From positions 5,270,001-5,334,000 of the forward strand of contig NZ_JAKUKA010000001.1 in NCBI RefSeq assembly GCF_023156195.1: a stretch of 64,000 nt of DNA. Direction: 5' to 3'. The translations under genes were made by a program, and so were the position numbers. This document shows, piece by piece, positions 21,034-32,989 of this stretch. The notes below the pieces were generated by a model. The model saw only the letters and a program-made list of their open reading frames with translations. It was not told where the DNA came from and ran no database searches. The stretch comes from Chitinophaga sedimenti. GTDB lineage: Bacteria > Bacteroidota > Bacteroidia > Chitinophagales > Chitinophagaceae. Position 1 is the stretch's first letter. Every line of letters starts with the position of its first letter.

Positions 21034-23362
21034 TCATTTCGGAGATTGTCTGCCGGATTCGCTGATGCCGCCCGCCATGTTTGCGACAGCACGGCGCTGA
21101 GTGCAATGAGCAGCATGATGCCCCAGGCAAAGCAACAGGCTGCCGATGCCGATAGATGCCCTGTCCGCAAAGTTCTGCAGGAACAAGGCACTCAGCACAT
21201 AACCCAGCGGCAACGCAATACCACCGGCAATGATGAGCAGCTTCACAAAGCCTTTGGATAACAGCCACAGTAAGTGCCGGACGTTGGCGCCCATCACTTT
21301 ACGGATGCTGATTTCCCGGCGGCGTGTTTCGGTGGTGTAAATCACCATGGCAAGCAGTCCGAGGGCGGCAATCACGATGGTCATGAAAGCGAGGTAACTG
21401 ATTTGCGATACCGTATCGGCCTGGCTGTTGCGTTGACGAATATCTTCATCGAGCCAGCTGAACTCGAACGCCTGTGCAGGATACAACCCGCTCCATACCT
21501 CGTTTGCCAGCCGGGCCGACTGCGCCCGGTTGCCCTGTGTTTGCACCAGCAGGTAGCGTTGTGGCGTGCCTTCGTTCGCGATGATCAGCGGTGCAAGATT
21601 GCGGCCGACGTTTTCGTACATAAAATCGCGCAGCACCCCGGCGATGGTCATTTGCGTGGAATCGTTTACCCGTACCGACTGACCAAGTGCATCGTCGGGC
21701 CGCTTATAACCAAGTGCCGCAACGGCTTTTTCGTTGATCAAAGCCTCGTTGGGTTGAACGTTATTGCGGCCGGCCACCAGTTGCAATTTTAACAGGGATA
21801 CGATGCCGGTATCGGCAGCCCAGTAGTTAAGCCGCGTATCGTTCACGTTGATGCTATTGTCGTTGCGGCGGCCAATGTTCGCAGAAGCACTGGCGGTGCG
21901 GCGTACGGCGCCAAGGTTGGCGAGCTCACGTTGCAATAACGGCGCTTCGGCCCCATTTAGCGGAATGCTCATCACGTTAGCGGTACGATGATCGTAATCT
22001 GCCTTACGGCCCATGTGTTCGAACTGGCGGTAAAACGATAACAGGAAAATGCAGGTAACGAGCGACAATACTAACTGAAATACAATAAGCGACCGGCGCA
22101 GGTTCAGGTTGCCGAACAGGCGGTTGAGGCCAATGTTTTTAAGTATTTCAGCAGGTTTGAACGAGGAGAGTACCCAGGCAGGCAGCGCGCCGGCCAGTAA
22201 ACCGGTGAACACAGCAAAGCCAAAGAACAGCAACAATACCGGAAGTCGAAATGCTGCGGCCACTCGCTGAAGATACCGGCAGATACCAGCCAGCTACCCA
22301 GTATGCCCGCCAGCAGCAAGGCGAAACAGGCAAGTATAATGGCTTCTAAAATGTATTGCAGGAAAATTTGTCCGCGGTGTGCGCCGCTTACCTTACGGAT
22401 ACCTACTTCTTTGGCGCGGCTCAGCGAGCGGACAATCGACAGGTTGGTATAGTTGAAACAGGCGGCGATAAGGATGATAAGTGCGATGGCAATAGGCCCT
22501 AATATTTTGCCCCAGGTGGCGCCACGGCTGATGTCGTGTACAGGTCATCGCTGCCGGGTGTAATCTTGCTGAACGGTTGTACGATGAAACGCAGGCTGCC
22601 CTGTCCCTGGTTTTGTTGGGCGGTAAGGCGGTCCAGCGTGGCCTGCAGTTCATCGGCGGATTTGCCGGGTTGCAGGGTGACGTAGGTATACGCGTTTTCA
22701 AAACTGTTCCGGGAAGTGCTGCGTTCGGGCAGTAACTTGTTTTTTTCGAGAGCGGGCAGGCTGGAGAGCGATACGTAGGCATCGAACGCCAAGTGCGAGC
22801 GGGACGGTGTTGGAGCCAGTACGCCTGTCACCATAAAGCTGCCGTAGTTGCCATAGATGATGGTTTTGCCAAGGGCGGGCTGCTCACCAAAATATTTGTT
22901 GGCCACGGCTTCGCTGAGGACGATGCTGTTCGGAAGCGTCAGCGCGCTGGCGGCATTCCCTGATTGCAGTGTAAATCCGAATATGTTGAACAACGACGGA
23001 GAGGTAAGGGCCGCCTGCAGCTCTATTTCCTTTTGAGCTGCCCGGGCAGGGCTGTGCAGGGCCGGATAGAGCATTACCTGCTGGTCAACCAGCGTACTGT
23101 CACGTTGCAGTTCCGCAGCCAGTGGCAGGGGAGAACTGGCGAGCAGCCAGCTTTGTCCCGCTGGGTTGGTCAACTTGCTGGTGATGCGGAAGGTGTTATC
23201 CGGCGCTGGATTGAAACTGTCGGTCCGTAACTCTTCGCGGGTGCTGACGAGCACGATAAGACATACGCTCATGCTGAGTGCGAGTCCGCCGATGTTGATC
23301 AGTGCGAATAATTTATGCTTGGTGAGATTCCTGAACGCGATTTTTAAGTAGTTACGGAACAT
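21034..23362 (-). CDS. MacB/FtsX-type ABC transporter permease (frame-broken)
   Basis: About 776 residues. Begins MFRNYLKIAFRNLTKHKLF, the typical start of Bacteroidota permeases with MacB periplasmic and two FtsX domains. Later come YTNLSIVRSLSRAKEVGIRK and, near the end, ETRRREISIRKVMGANVRHL, the paired FtsX loop motifs. Two frame breaks, near 22540 and 22262, split the gene. No ATP-binding subunit is adjacent, which is common for this group. Likely exports peptides or lipoproteins, or senses antimicrobial compounds. Confidence 0.85.
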
Positions 23363-23575
23363 AGCGACGATATTTATCTGGAAAGCTTGGGGACAAACAA
23401 GATACCATGTTTTGCGGCTATTTCATATCAATAAACTATGATTTAAAATTAATTTCATATGTTCGTTTCCGGTCAAACACCGTACAGTCGGGAATCCTTA
23501 TAAATAAAGGGCTTCACATTTGGAATTAGCTAGAAAATATAACTATATTGACCTAGTGCTAACCAATCTTTTAGT

Positions 23576-24169
23576 ATGCAGAATCCTTATATCCCGGTAG
23601 TAGAAGATGAGCGGCTGGTGGCAGAAAATGTCGCTTCCATTCTGGCGCAGGCTGGATATCCCAAAGTATGGCTGGCTGACACGTCTCAGGCAGCAATTGA
23701 CTACGCGCAGAAGTACCCCGTGAACCTGTTGATATGTGATATACAGCTGCACGGGCAACTTGTGGGTACATCTATCGTAGAGCAGATCAAAAACTTTCGC
23801 CAGGTGGCGGTTATTTACCTGACGGCGCACTCTGACCAGCAAACGTTGGACATGGCATTGGCTACCGAGCCGGTGGCGTATCTGTTGAAGCCTTTTACGG
23901 ACAGGCAGTTGCTTGTGGCGGTGAAAATGGGGCTTCGCACGCAGGTGGCAGTGCCGGGGGCAGATAGCTTGCCCGGGGCATCGGCGAGGGAAATTGAGAT
24001 CATTCAATGCCTGGCAGAGGGGATGAGCAGCAGTGCCATCGCTCAGAAACTCAATATCAGCGAAAACACAGTGAACACGCACCGTCGCAACCTTTTAAAG
24101 AAGTACGACCTGGAGCGCACCTCGGAAATGGTGGCGATTGCCATCAAACAAAAATGGATCAAACTGTAG
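23576..24169 (+). CDS. LuxR-type response regulator
   Basis: A 197-residue protein. The receiver begins YIPVVEDERLVAENVASIL and has the phosphoacceptor in LLICDIQLHG and a Lys in LLKPF. An HTH_LuxR domain follows (AREIEIIQCLAEGMSSSAIA...ENTVNTHRRNLLKKY). It is encoded 4 bases before the membrane kinase and is its probable partner. Confidence 0.9.
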   Translation: MQNPYIPVVEDERLVAENVASILAQAGYPKVWLADTSQAAIDYAQKYPVNLLICDIQLHGQLVGTSIVEQIKNFRQVAVIYLTAHSDQQTLDMALATEPVAYLLKPFTDRQLLVAVKMGLRTQVAVPGADSLPGASAREIEIIQCLAEGMSSSAIAQKLNISENTVNTHRRNLLKKYDLERTSEMVAIAIKQKWIKL

Positions 24170-24173
24170 CGTT

Positions 24174-25477
24174 ATGAAACAGCGGGTCAGGAACTTTACG
24201 GCGCTGATCGCCGGCGACGATGAAGATTTCTCATTCAGTCACCGCATCTTCAACCTTATCAGCTTTTTCATTTTTCTCTTTACTATTATCGGCGGCACCT
24301 GCAATTATCTGATAGGGCTGCATCCGATGACTATTTATCTCTCGATCCTGGGATCGGGTATTTCCGGTTTTTTGTATTATCGCTCGCGCATCCGGCGGAT
24401 ATTTAACCTGTATTCTATCTTCGCTTATACGCTGGGCACCATGGTGTGCCTGGGCGGCATGTACTTTTTAATGCGGGCATGTCCGGCACCACCGTGTACC
24501 TGGTCATTATGTTACTGAACGTGCTGTTGATCATTGTACCGCCGGTGCGCCGCAATTACTACTGGCTTTGCGGCGTGTTGTACCTTACCATACTGGCCGA
24601 TCTGCTGCTGGAGTATTTTTACCCGGCATGGATCGTGGAATACCGCACGCCGAGGGAAAAGGTGCTGGACCATGTCATGACACTGGCCTATTCCATAATC
24701 ACTACCATGATCGTAATCATCGCTTTTCGCCGCAGTTATGACAAGGAGCGCGAGATGGCGATCCGCCATAACAGGGAGTTGCAATTGCTGAATGATCGCA
24801 TTGCACAGCAGCGGGAGGAGCTGGTGGCGCAATCGGCAGCACTGGAGTTATCTTACCAGTCGGCCATGGAGCGTAATGAAACGATCCAGACGCTGTTAAA
24901 GGAATTGAATCATCGGGTGAAAAATAACCTGCAGGTGGTATCGAGCCTGCTTAGTTTGCAGGGCGGACGCACGGAAGACGAGGCGGCCAAACAGATCGTG
25001 CTCGAAAGTAAAAACCGGCTGGTATCGCTGTTGCTGGTGCACCAGCGGCTATACGGAGACGATCACGCCACAGAAGTGCCCATGCAGGAATACCTGCCGG
25101 AACTCGTGGAAACCATCATGTACTCGTACTTCGGCAACTTCGAGGAAGATATGATGGAATATAATGTAGCCCCTATATCGCTGCATGTGGAAAAGGCCAT
25201 TCCGCTGGCGCTCATCGCCAATGAATTGATCACCAACAGTTTTAAACATGCATTTGCTGAAACACCCGAGCCCCGGCTGCGCGTGCGATTCGAGAAATCT
25301 GGCGGCGACTGCCTGCTGGAAATCAGCGACAATGGCTGCGGATTGCCGGCGGATGTACACGCGGCAGGACATACATTCGGGCTAAGCCTGGTGGAGTCGC
25401 TGGTAAAGCAGCTGAATGGTTCGTTGCACATGAAAACGGCGTTTGGTACGCACGTAACTGTGACGTTTTCATGTTAG
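24174..25477 (+). CDS. Membrane sensor kinase with HisKA_2/HATPase domains (frame-broken)
   Basis: About 434 residues. Six or so hydrophobic segments occupy the first 190 residues. A coiled linker follows, then a HisKA_2 box LKELNHRVKNNLQVVSSLLS with the phosphorylatable His, and an ATPase with NELITNSFKHAF and ISDNGCGLP. ATG at 24174 chosen since it directly precedes the first TM segment and follows the regulator gene by four bases. One base is missing near 24470 in a T/A run within a TM segment. Confidence 0.88.
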
Positions 25478-25599
25478 TTGCTGTGTTTTGTAGAAAAATA
25501 TCCCCACCTCTGTTATCTCAATATTCATGCTACCATAGCGGGTTTCAGGCATTTTTAGAACTATATTTTTTTATTGATGCACAACATATGCAACGCTAT

Positions 25600-25607
25600 T
25601 ATATTTG
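25600..25607 (+). promoter_or_regulatory. Possible -7 element of the hybrid-kinase operon
   Basis: TATATTTG fits TAnnTTTG and lies 115 bases before the start codon, in the 244-base gap after the previous kinase. A TTG occurs upstream at a somewhat long spacing (23 bases). Suggests that the signalling cluster from 25,722 has its own promoter. Confidence 0.3.
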
Positions 25608-25721
25608 CGGGCGTCCAGATCTAATTACAGATCCGGTTGCTCGTGCCAAATATCGTCAGGGAATAGTTTCCCGCGTTGTATTTGCAGCCTGTACCAGATA
25701 AAATTAAAAGCACTACGTTCC

Positions 25722-28700
25722 ATGAATTCTTCTTTTAAACGCAACCTGCTGATTGGTTTCGGGCTATCGCTCCTGTTGCTGATCATTAGTTCTGTAGCGT
25801 CTTACAACAGTATTCAGAACCTACTGACAACTGCCGGCCTGGTGGACCATACCAATACGGTGATCCAGAAGCTGGAAGGGGTCTTGTCAATGATGAAAGA
25901 TGCGGAAACCGGCCAGCGCGGTTACCTGCTTACCGAGGATGAAACATTCCTGGACCCGTATTATGGTGCGGCCGATAGCGCCCTTACGCAATTGGCCGAG
26001 GTGGAAGCGTTAACAGCCGATAATGAGTTGCAGTCCGCCAGTATAAAATCTTTGCGGACGGTGATCAACAGGCGGCTGAGTATGTTGAAAAACCTCACCG
26101 AATTTAAACGTAACCGGCTAAACATCAATGCCGATTCGCTGCGTATTGGGAAATATCATATGGACGAGATCCGCGGCATCGTAAAACAGATGTCTGACCG
26201 CGAACGGCTGCTGTTGGATACGCGCACCGAACGACTGAACCGTGTATCCGGCTTTACGCCCATCCTGATCATCATAACCGCCATATTATCGCTACTGATC
26301 ACCTCCGTATTTTATATCCGTGTTAAGACCGACTTTGACGAACGGAGTCGCCTGCACGGTGCATTACAGGCGAAAGAGACGGACATTACGCGACGCATCG
26401 ATATTATTCAAAGCCTGGCGGGACAAATTGCCGAAGGCGATTATTCGGTTCGCGCGAAAGACGATGGCAGCGATGGACTCGGCAGCCTCGCATTTGCGAT
26501 AAACCGCATGGCGCATAACCTGGAAGCATCGTTCAGGCAGTTATCTGAAAATGAATGGCTGCAAACGGGGATCGCTGGTTTGAATGATAGAATGGTAGGA
26601 GAAAATGAAACGGACGTGCTTACCGCCAGCGTGCTTGATTTTCTCGCTAATTATACCAACAGCCAGGTGGGCGTGTTGTATGTAGCAGAAAGTGAGCAGC
26701 TCCTGCGCCTTTACAGTGGTTATGCGCTGGCCTCTAAAGATCGCCGGGAGTTCGTGGCGCCCGGCGAAGGAATTGCCGGACAGTGCATGCAGAGCGGTAA
26801 GATAGTATGGTTAAAGGATATCCCGGCCGATGCCGTAACGATCAGTTACGCAGCCGGTGAGATCAAGCCTGTTAATATTGTTGCGGTGCCGGTGATGTAC
26901 GAACATCGTATCGTAGCGGTGGTGGAGCTCGCATCTATCCGCGAATACAGCCAACAGGAAGTAACGTTCCTGAACAACGTGGCGCATAACGTGGGCATCT
27001 CTATTGTGTCTGCAGAAAACCGCCGCCGGATGCAGGAGCTGCTTGAAGAAACACAAGCCCAGAGCGAAGAGCTGCAAACACAACACAGCGAACTCGAAAA
27101 CCTGAACATGGAACTGGAAGCACAAACCCAGAAACTGCAGGTGTCCGAGGAAGAACTGAAAGTACAGCAGGAAGAGCTGATGCAATCCAATACCGAATTG
27201 GAAGAACGCAGCCGCCTGCTCGAAGAAAAGAACCAGATAATTATTAACCGAAACCTCGAAATCCAACAGAAGGCAGAAGAACTGGAGCTCAGCACGAAGT
27301 ACAAATCAGAGTTCCTCGCGAACATGTCGCACGAACTCCGTACGCCGCTGAACTCCATTCTGCTCCTGAGCCGCCTGATGTCGGAGAACAACGACAAGAA
27401 CCTCTCGGCCGACCAGATAGAGTATGCAAACGTAATCTTCAGTTCAGGTAAAGGTTTGCTGACCCTGGTAGATGAAATCTGGACCTGTCCAAGATTGAAG
27501 CCGGCAAAATGGAACTGGAATTCCAGCAGATACATTTGTCGTCTGTCATTTCCAACCTGCAATCTTTATTTGAGCCGATGGCGAAGGATAAGGGGTTAAC
27601 GTTAAATATTAATACAGCGTCGGGTTTACCTGCCACCATCGAAACCGATCATTTAAGATTGGAGCAGGTGTTGAAGAACCTGTTATCGAACGCACTTAAG
27701 TTTACATCGCAGGGCGCAGTGAGCCTGCTGGTAGGAATGAACCCATCGAAAGATGCCGTAACCTTTACCGTGAAAGATACCGGCATCGGCATTCCAGAAG
27801 AAAAACAACAGGTAATTTTTGAAGCGTTCCAGCAGGCGGACGGATCTACCCGCCGCAAATATGGCGGCACCGGTTTAGGGTTATCTATCAGCCGTGAGCT
27901 GATGAAGTTGTTGGGAGGCACCCTGAGCCTGCGCAGTGTGCTGGGCGAGGGCAGTGAATTTACGGTGACGGTTCCGCTGGTACCGCCGACAGAAAAACCG
28001 GAAGAACCGGCCGTTGCGCCACAGCGCGTGCGCACGGCGGCCCAGCAACCGGCAGAAAATACAAGGCAGCAGTATATATCGGACGTTATCCCCGAAGCGA
28101 TCAACGACGATCGCGAAACCATCCAGCCGGGTGACAAGGTAATCCTGATCGTGGAAGATGATACGCCGTTCGCCAAGGCCCTGCTTAGCTTCACCCGTGC
28201 CCGTGGATATAAAGGGGTGGTGTCCGTACGTGGTGACGAGGCATTGTCGATGGCGCTGAAATATCAGCCGATAGGCGTTCTCACGATATCATGCTGCCGG
28301 TCAAAGACGGCTGGCAGGTAATGGACGAACTGAAAAGCGAGCCGCGGACGAAATCTATTCCCGTTCATATCATGTCTTCCCTGGAAATGAAAAGGGAAAG
28401 TCTCATGAAAGGAGCGATCGACTTTATCAGTAAACCGCTTGCTGCAGAAGGTATGCAGGTGATTTTTGAAAAGATGGAATATGTGCTGAACCGCTCCACG
28501 AAAAAAGTACTGATCGTGGAAGAGAACAGCAAGCACGCTAAAGCACTGGCTTACTTCCTCGGTACCTATAATGTAACCTCCGAGATCGGCGACAGCGTGG
28601 ATAAAGGTATTAACCTGCTGCAAAACCGCGATGTGGACTGTGTGATCCTGGATATGGGCATTCCCGACCAGCAGGCGTACGCCACGCTCGAAGCAGTGAA

Positions 28701-29312
28701 GGAAATTGAAGGACTGGAAAAACTGCCCATCATCATCTTCACGGGTAAAAGCCTGAGTAAAACCGAAGAACAGCGCATCCGCCAGTACGCAGATTCGATC
28801 GTGGTGAAAACGGCGCATTCGTACCAGCGCATCCTGGATGAGGTTTCACTGTTCCTGCACCTGGTAGAAGAAAATGATAAACAGCCGGAAGCTGGCGGAC
28901 AGAAAATGTCGGTACTGAATGAAGTGCTGAAAGATAAAGTGGTGCTGGTCGCGGACGATGATGTGCGTAACATCTTCTCCCTGACCAAAGCCCGGAAAAA
29001 CACAACATGCGGGTGGTGAGCGCGACCGATGGCAAGGAGGCGCTGGAACAACTGCATGCAGGCCCGGTACCCGACATTGTGCTGATGGATATGATGATGC
29101 CTGAAATGGATGGTTACGAGTCTATCGCCAAAATGCGCCAGGACCCTCGCTTCGCGAACCTGCCTATTATCGCGGTAACCGCCAAAGCTATGATGGGCGA
29201 TCGCGAAAAATGTATACAGGCAGGCGCTTCTGATTATATTTCCAAACCGGTTGACGTAGACCAGCTGTTGTCGTTACTGCGTGTATGGCTGTACGACAGG
29301 GCTTTCAGATAA
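25722..29312 (+). CDS. Hybrid histidine kinase: CHASE3-HAMP-GAF-HisKA-HATPase-REC-REC-REC (frame-broken)
   Basis: About 1,197 residues. TM1 (NLLIGFGLSLLLLIISSVAS), a CHASE3-type helical sensor with KDAETGQRGYLLTEDETFL, TM2, HAMP, a GAF domain, then a long Gln/Glu-rich coiled coil. The kinase core has FLANMSHELRTPLNSILLLS (His box), NLLSNALKFT, DTGIGIPEEKQQ and GTGLGLSISRELMKLLGG. Three receivers follow (ILIVEDDTPF, VLIVEENSKH, VLVADDDVRN...IVLMDMMMPEMDGYE). Frame breaks at 27479 (CCTGG read as CTGG), near 28275, and at 28992 (CCTGG read as CCGG). Repaired, this is a standard Bacteroidota phosphorelay sensor, co-oriented with the receiver, CheR and CheB genes below. Confidence 0.92.
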
Positions 29313-29323
29313 CATTAAACAAG

Positions 29324-29695
29324 ATGGACAAAGACCTCCTGATAGTTGATGACGACGCCCGCAACATTTTCGCTTTGAGAGCGGTGTTGAAAAGTCGCGG
29401 TATAACCTGTGTTACCGCAGGCAGTGCGGCGGAAGCCCTCACTTTGCTGAAAAACAGCAACAACATTGGTATGGTGCTCATGGATGTAATGATGCCCGAT
29501 ATGGATGGTTTTGAAGCACTACAGCTGGTGCGCGCAATGGAGGCAACAAAATTGCTTCCTGTTATCGCGGTAACCGCGAAAGCCATGAAAGGCGACCGGG
29601 AAAGATGCCTGGCCGCCGGGTTCGACGGCTACATTTCTAAACCAATAGAAGTAGACGACCTTTTGATCAAAATTAAAGAACACTTTGCCGGCTAA
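29324..29695 (+). CDS. Single-domain response regulator (CheY-like)
   Basis: A 123-residue receiver: LLIVDDDARNIFALRAVLKS at the N-terminus, phosphoacceptor Asp in MVLMDVMMPDMDGFEAL, Thr in VIAVTAKAMKGDRE and Lys in YISKPIEVDDL. No output domain, so it probably shuttles phosphate within the phosphorelay. Its stop codon overlaps the cheR start (TAATG at 29693-29697). Confidence 0.93.
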   Translation: MDKDLLIVDDDARNIFALRAVLKSRGITCVTAGSAAEALTLLKNSNNIGMVLMDVMMPDMDGFEALQLVRAMEATKLLPVIAVTAKAMKGDRERCLAAGFDGYISKPIEVDDLLIKIKEHFAG

Positions 29696-30524
29696 TGTTG
29701 CGCGCCCATTACATAAGTGAAGAAGAAGTAAGCATCCTGCTGAATGATGTGCTGGAATTGTATGGGTACGACTTTACAGACTACGCGCATGCATCAATCA
29801 ACCGGCGGGTAAACTACCTGTTCAAAAAAGACCGCTTTACCAGCTTCGCCGAATTCAGGCATCGCATCATCAATGATAAAACGTATGTGACCCGCTTCGT
29901 GGAAGAAATTACCGTGAACGTGACAGAGATGTTCCGGGATCCCTTTTTCTACAGCGCTTTGCTGAAACAGGTGTTACCCGTGCTGGCCACTTATCCTTTT
30001 ATCAGGATATGGCATGCAGGTTGCTCCACCGGCGAGGAAGTTTATTCGCTCGCGATCCTGCTGGAAGAAAACAATATGCTGCACAAGGCCAAGATATACG
30101 CCACGGATATTAATAATACCGTGCTCGACAAAGCCCGCAAGGGTATTTTCCCCCTCGCGCACATGCAGCAATATTCCCGCAATTATATCCAGATGGGTGG
30201 TACACACGACTTTTCGAAGTACTATACCGCTAATTATGAATACGCCAAGTTTTCGGAACATTTCTCCAAACAGATCGTGTTTGCGGCGCATAACCTGGTA
30301 ACTGATCATTCCTTTAACGAGTTTCAGCTGATCATTTGCCGCAATGTGCTTATCTACTTCAATAAACAGCTGCAGGACAAAATTCTGCAACTGTTTGATG
30401 ACAGTCTTGAGACCTTCGGTTTCCGGCGTTAGGGTCAAAAGAAACCCTGAACTTTACCGGGATCGCTCCCAAGTTCAAACAGCTGGAAAACAGGCAGAAA
30501 ATATGGAGGAAAATATCGTATTAA
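29695..30524 (+). CDS. CheR-type protein-glutamate methyltransferase (frame-broken)
   Basis: About 276 residues. An N-terminal CheR_N helical domain (DYAHASINRRVNYLFKKDRF) is followed by the SAM-binding domain with RIWHAGCSTGEEVYSLAILL and LIICRNVLIYFNKQLQDKIL. In chemotaxis it methylates receptor glutamates, but there is no receptor, CheA or CheW here, so a role in a kinase-linked system is inferred. A break at 30423 (CCTGG read as CCGG) truncates the frame; repaired sequence continues FLALGSKETLNFTGIAPKFK and ends at 30524. Confidence 0.9.
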
Positions 30525-31095
30525 AACAGCCGCGCCTTATTGTGATTGGTGGTTCCGCAGGCAGCCTGCGCACCATCCTGGACCTGTTGCCCGGACTCGA
30601 TACAAACCTGCAGGCAGCTATCATCGTGGTACTGCACCGGCATCATATTTATGATTCCGCGCTTACAGAGTTATTAGCTCTTAAGACAAGTTTGGCCGTA
30701 AAAGAAGCCGAAGAAAAAGAGGATATCATTGCCGGTAATATTTACATCGCCCCGCCGGATTATCATCTCTGGTAGAATCAGATTATACTTTATCGCTTGA
30801 TTATTCTGAAAAAGTGAACTACAGTCGCCCCAGCATCGATGTAACACTCGATACTGCCGCACCCGTATACGGCCCGCGTATGGCGGCTTTGTTGCTGAGT
30901 GGCGGCAATACGGACGGTACCGAAGGGCTGGGAGAGGTGCGTGAATTTGGTGGTATGATCGCCGTGCAGGACCCGCTCGATGCGGAAGTGGATTACATGC
31001 CGAAGCATGCCCTACAGACATTAGGTGTGAAACTCGTATTAAAAAACGGGATGATGGCAGATTTTATTAATGCCTTTGCCGCCGGGCGCTTATAG
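30503..31095 (+). CDS. CheB-type methylesterase/deamidase, catalytic domain only (frame-broken)
   Basis: About 198 residues, with no receiver domain. Catalytic pattern: IVIGGSAGSLRTILDLLPG (Ser), IIVVLHRHH (His), and ALLLSGGNTDGTEGLGEVRE (Asp). The start overlaps the 3' end of cheR by 22 bases, implying translational coupling. The break at 30769 is CCTGG read as CTGG; the repaired reading is APPDYHLLVESDYTL. The partner CheR suggests reversible methylation of a target other than a classical receptor. Confidence 0.9.
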
Positions 31096-32702
31096 CAACT
31101 CGCCGGATAATTCCTTCGCCTGCTGTTTTTTACTCTCCGGCTGCGACAGCGGCAGCACAAATATAAACTCAGCTCCCTCGTTCAGTTGACTCTTTGCCGT
31201 TATAACGCCATCGTGACGCTCAATTACTTTTTGGCGATGGCCAGCCCGATGCCTGTTCCTTCGTAACGGTCCATGGTATGGAGGCGCTGGAAAATGGTGA
31301 AAATTTTAGGCAGATATTGTTCATCGAACCCGATACCATTATCGCTGATGGTGATGCGGCAGTATTGTCCGTCTGCGTCAAGTGGTGCGTTTACATCGCA
31401 GCTGCTTACCAGTTCGCTGTGAATCGTTATTTCCGGCGACACGTCCGACTTGGCGAATTTTAAAGCATTGCTGATGATGTTCTGAAACACCTGCCGTATC
31501 TGACCAGGGATAACCTCAATATGTGGAATTTCCGACACATGAAAATGCGCGTTTTTTTCCTGTATAGTTAATTCAAGGTCACTGAGAATGTCATCTACCA
31601 GTTGATTGATATCCGTTTTCTCGAAACCGGTAGAGGCAGAAAGGCGGGAGAAGTTCAGGAGATCGTTGATCAGTCGTGTCATGCGGTTGGACGAATACAC
31701 GATCCTGTTCAGGAATGGCTTAATCGCCTCGTCCGAATCCGGAAACTTATCGCGTAGCATGGCGCCGAACAGGTGAATTTTACGCAACGGTTCTTTCAGG
31801 TCATGCGACGCTACCGAGGCAAATTGTTGCAGATCGTGGTTGCTTTCTTCCAGCGATTTGTTGATCTGCCACAGTTCTTCGGTACGTTCCTGCACTTTCT
31901 GCTCAAGTATTTCGTTGGCCTGCTTCTGTAGTGAAATGTCTGTAAACGTACCGATCCACTTCACCGTTTGACCGTCTTCCCGCATCGGCGTTACCCGCAG
32001 CAGGTGGCAGCGGTATTGACCATCGTGCAGGTCTTTGATATAGGTTTCCTTTTCCAGCGGCGTGCCCGAACGAAAGGCCAGTTGCAGGTCTTCGTCGAGC
32101 GAACTTTCGCCGGCGGCGGTCTGCGGCATTACCGACATGTTGGGTGAATAACGGAACCAGTGTTGGTTGGCGTATTCGATACGCCCTTCCGCCGAAGCTG
32201 TAAATGCGATTTGCGGCAGCGATTCCAGGATCGTATGCAACTCATTTACTTTTTTATTCAGCGCCGCCTGGGCCTGTTTACGCACTTCTACTTCCTCACG
32301 CAGCGACTGTTGCACCAGGTTCAATTCCTGGGTTTGCTGGTACATGCGGTAGAAGGACTTCACCTTCATGATGAGAATGTCAGGGTCTACCGGTTTGGTG
32401 ATATAGTCTACCCCGCCGGAATCGTACCCCGGGTGATGAACTTTTTATCTTTATTAACCGCGGAAAGAAAAATAATAGGAATATCACGCGCCTTGCTGTA
32501 GCCCGACAACGCCTCCGCCACTTCGAAACCGTCCATACTGGGCATTTGTACATCAAGAATGATCAGTGTGTAACTTGTTTTCAGAATTTTCTTCAACGCT
32601 TCCTCACCCGAACTGGCGCTGTCTACCTGGAACTTGTAAAGCTCCAGCGTTTTTTTTTAGTGAGAGGATGTTTTCAGGCTTATCATCAACTATAAGAATC
32701 AT
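31090..32702 (-). CDS. REC-PAS-HisKA-HATPase hybrid kinase (frame-broken)
   Basis: About 538 residues. N-terminal receiver (MILIVDDKPENILSLKK; LIILDVQMPSMDGFEVAEAL), a coiled linker, a PAS domain (LPQIAFTASAEGRIEYANQH), a second coil, HisKA with LQQFASVASHDLKEPLRKIH, and an ATPase with ISNALKFAK, ISDNGIGFDEQYL and GTGIGLAIAKKVIERHDG. Breaks are all in homopolymers (31226, about 32434, about 32652). Ends by overlapping the convergent cheB stop. Lacks a TM segment, so it is a cytoplasmic kinase. Confidence 0.9.
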
Positions 32703-32989
32703 ACGATTGGTGCGTTGTGCTGGCGTTGAAAAGGCGGTTAAAAAATTGGTTCGTGGTCCATTTCGAAATAAGTATAAGGAAATGCCTTTTTCAAACGGCA
32801 GCATAAAAGATAGCAAAATTCCTGCCGTATTCCCCTCTCTGCCTGATCGTCAGCGTTCCGCCCGAAAACTTCTTTCCGCTTGAAATCCAGCCTTTTAGCC
32901 GCCAAATGCCTGGTTTTACTACATTTAGGAGTAAAAACCGACTGCGCCTTTGCTATATTTACGCCGCCTTTGCCCCGTGGGAAACAGCT

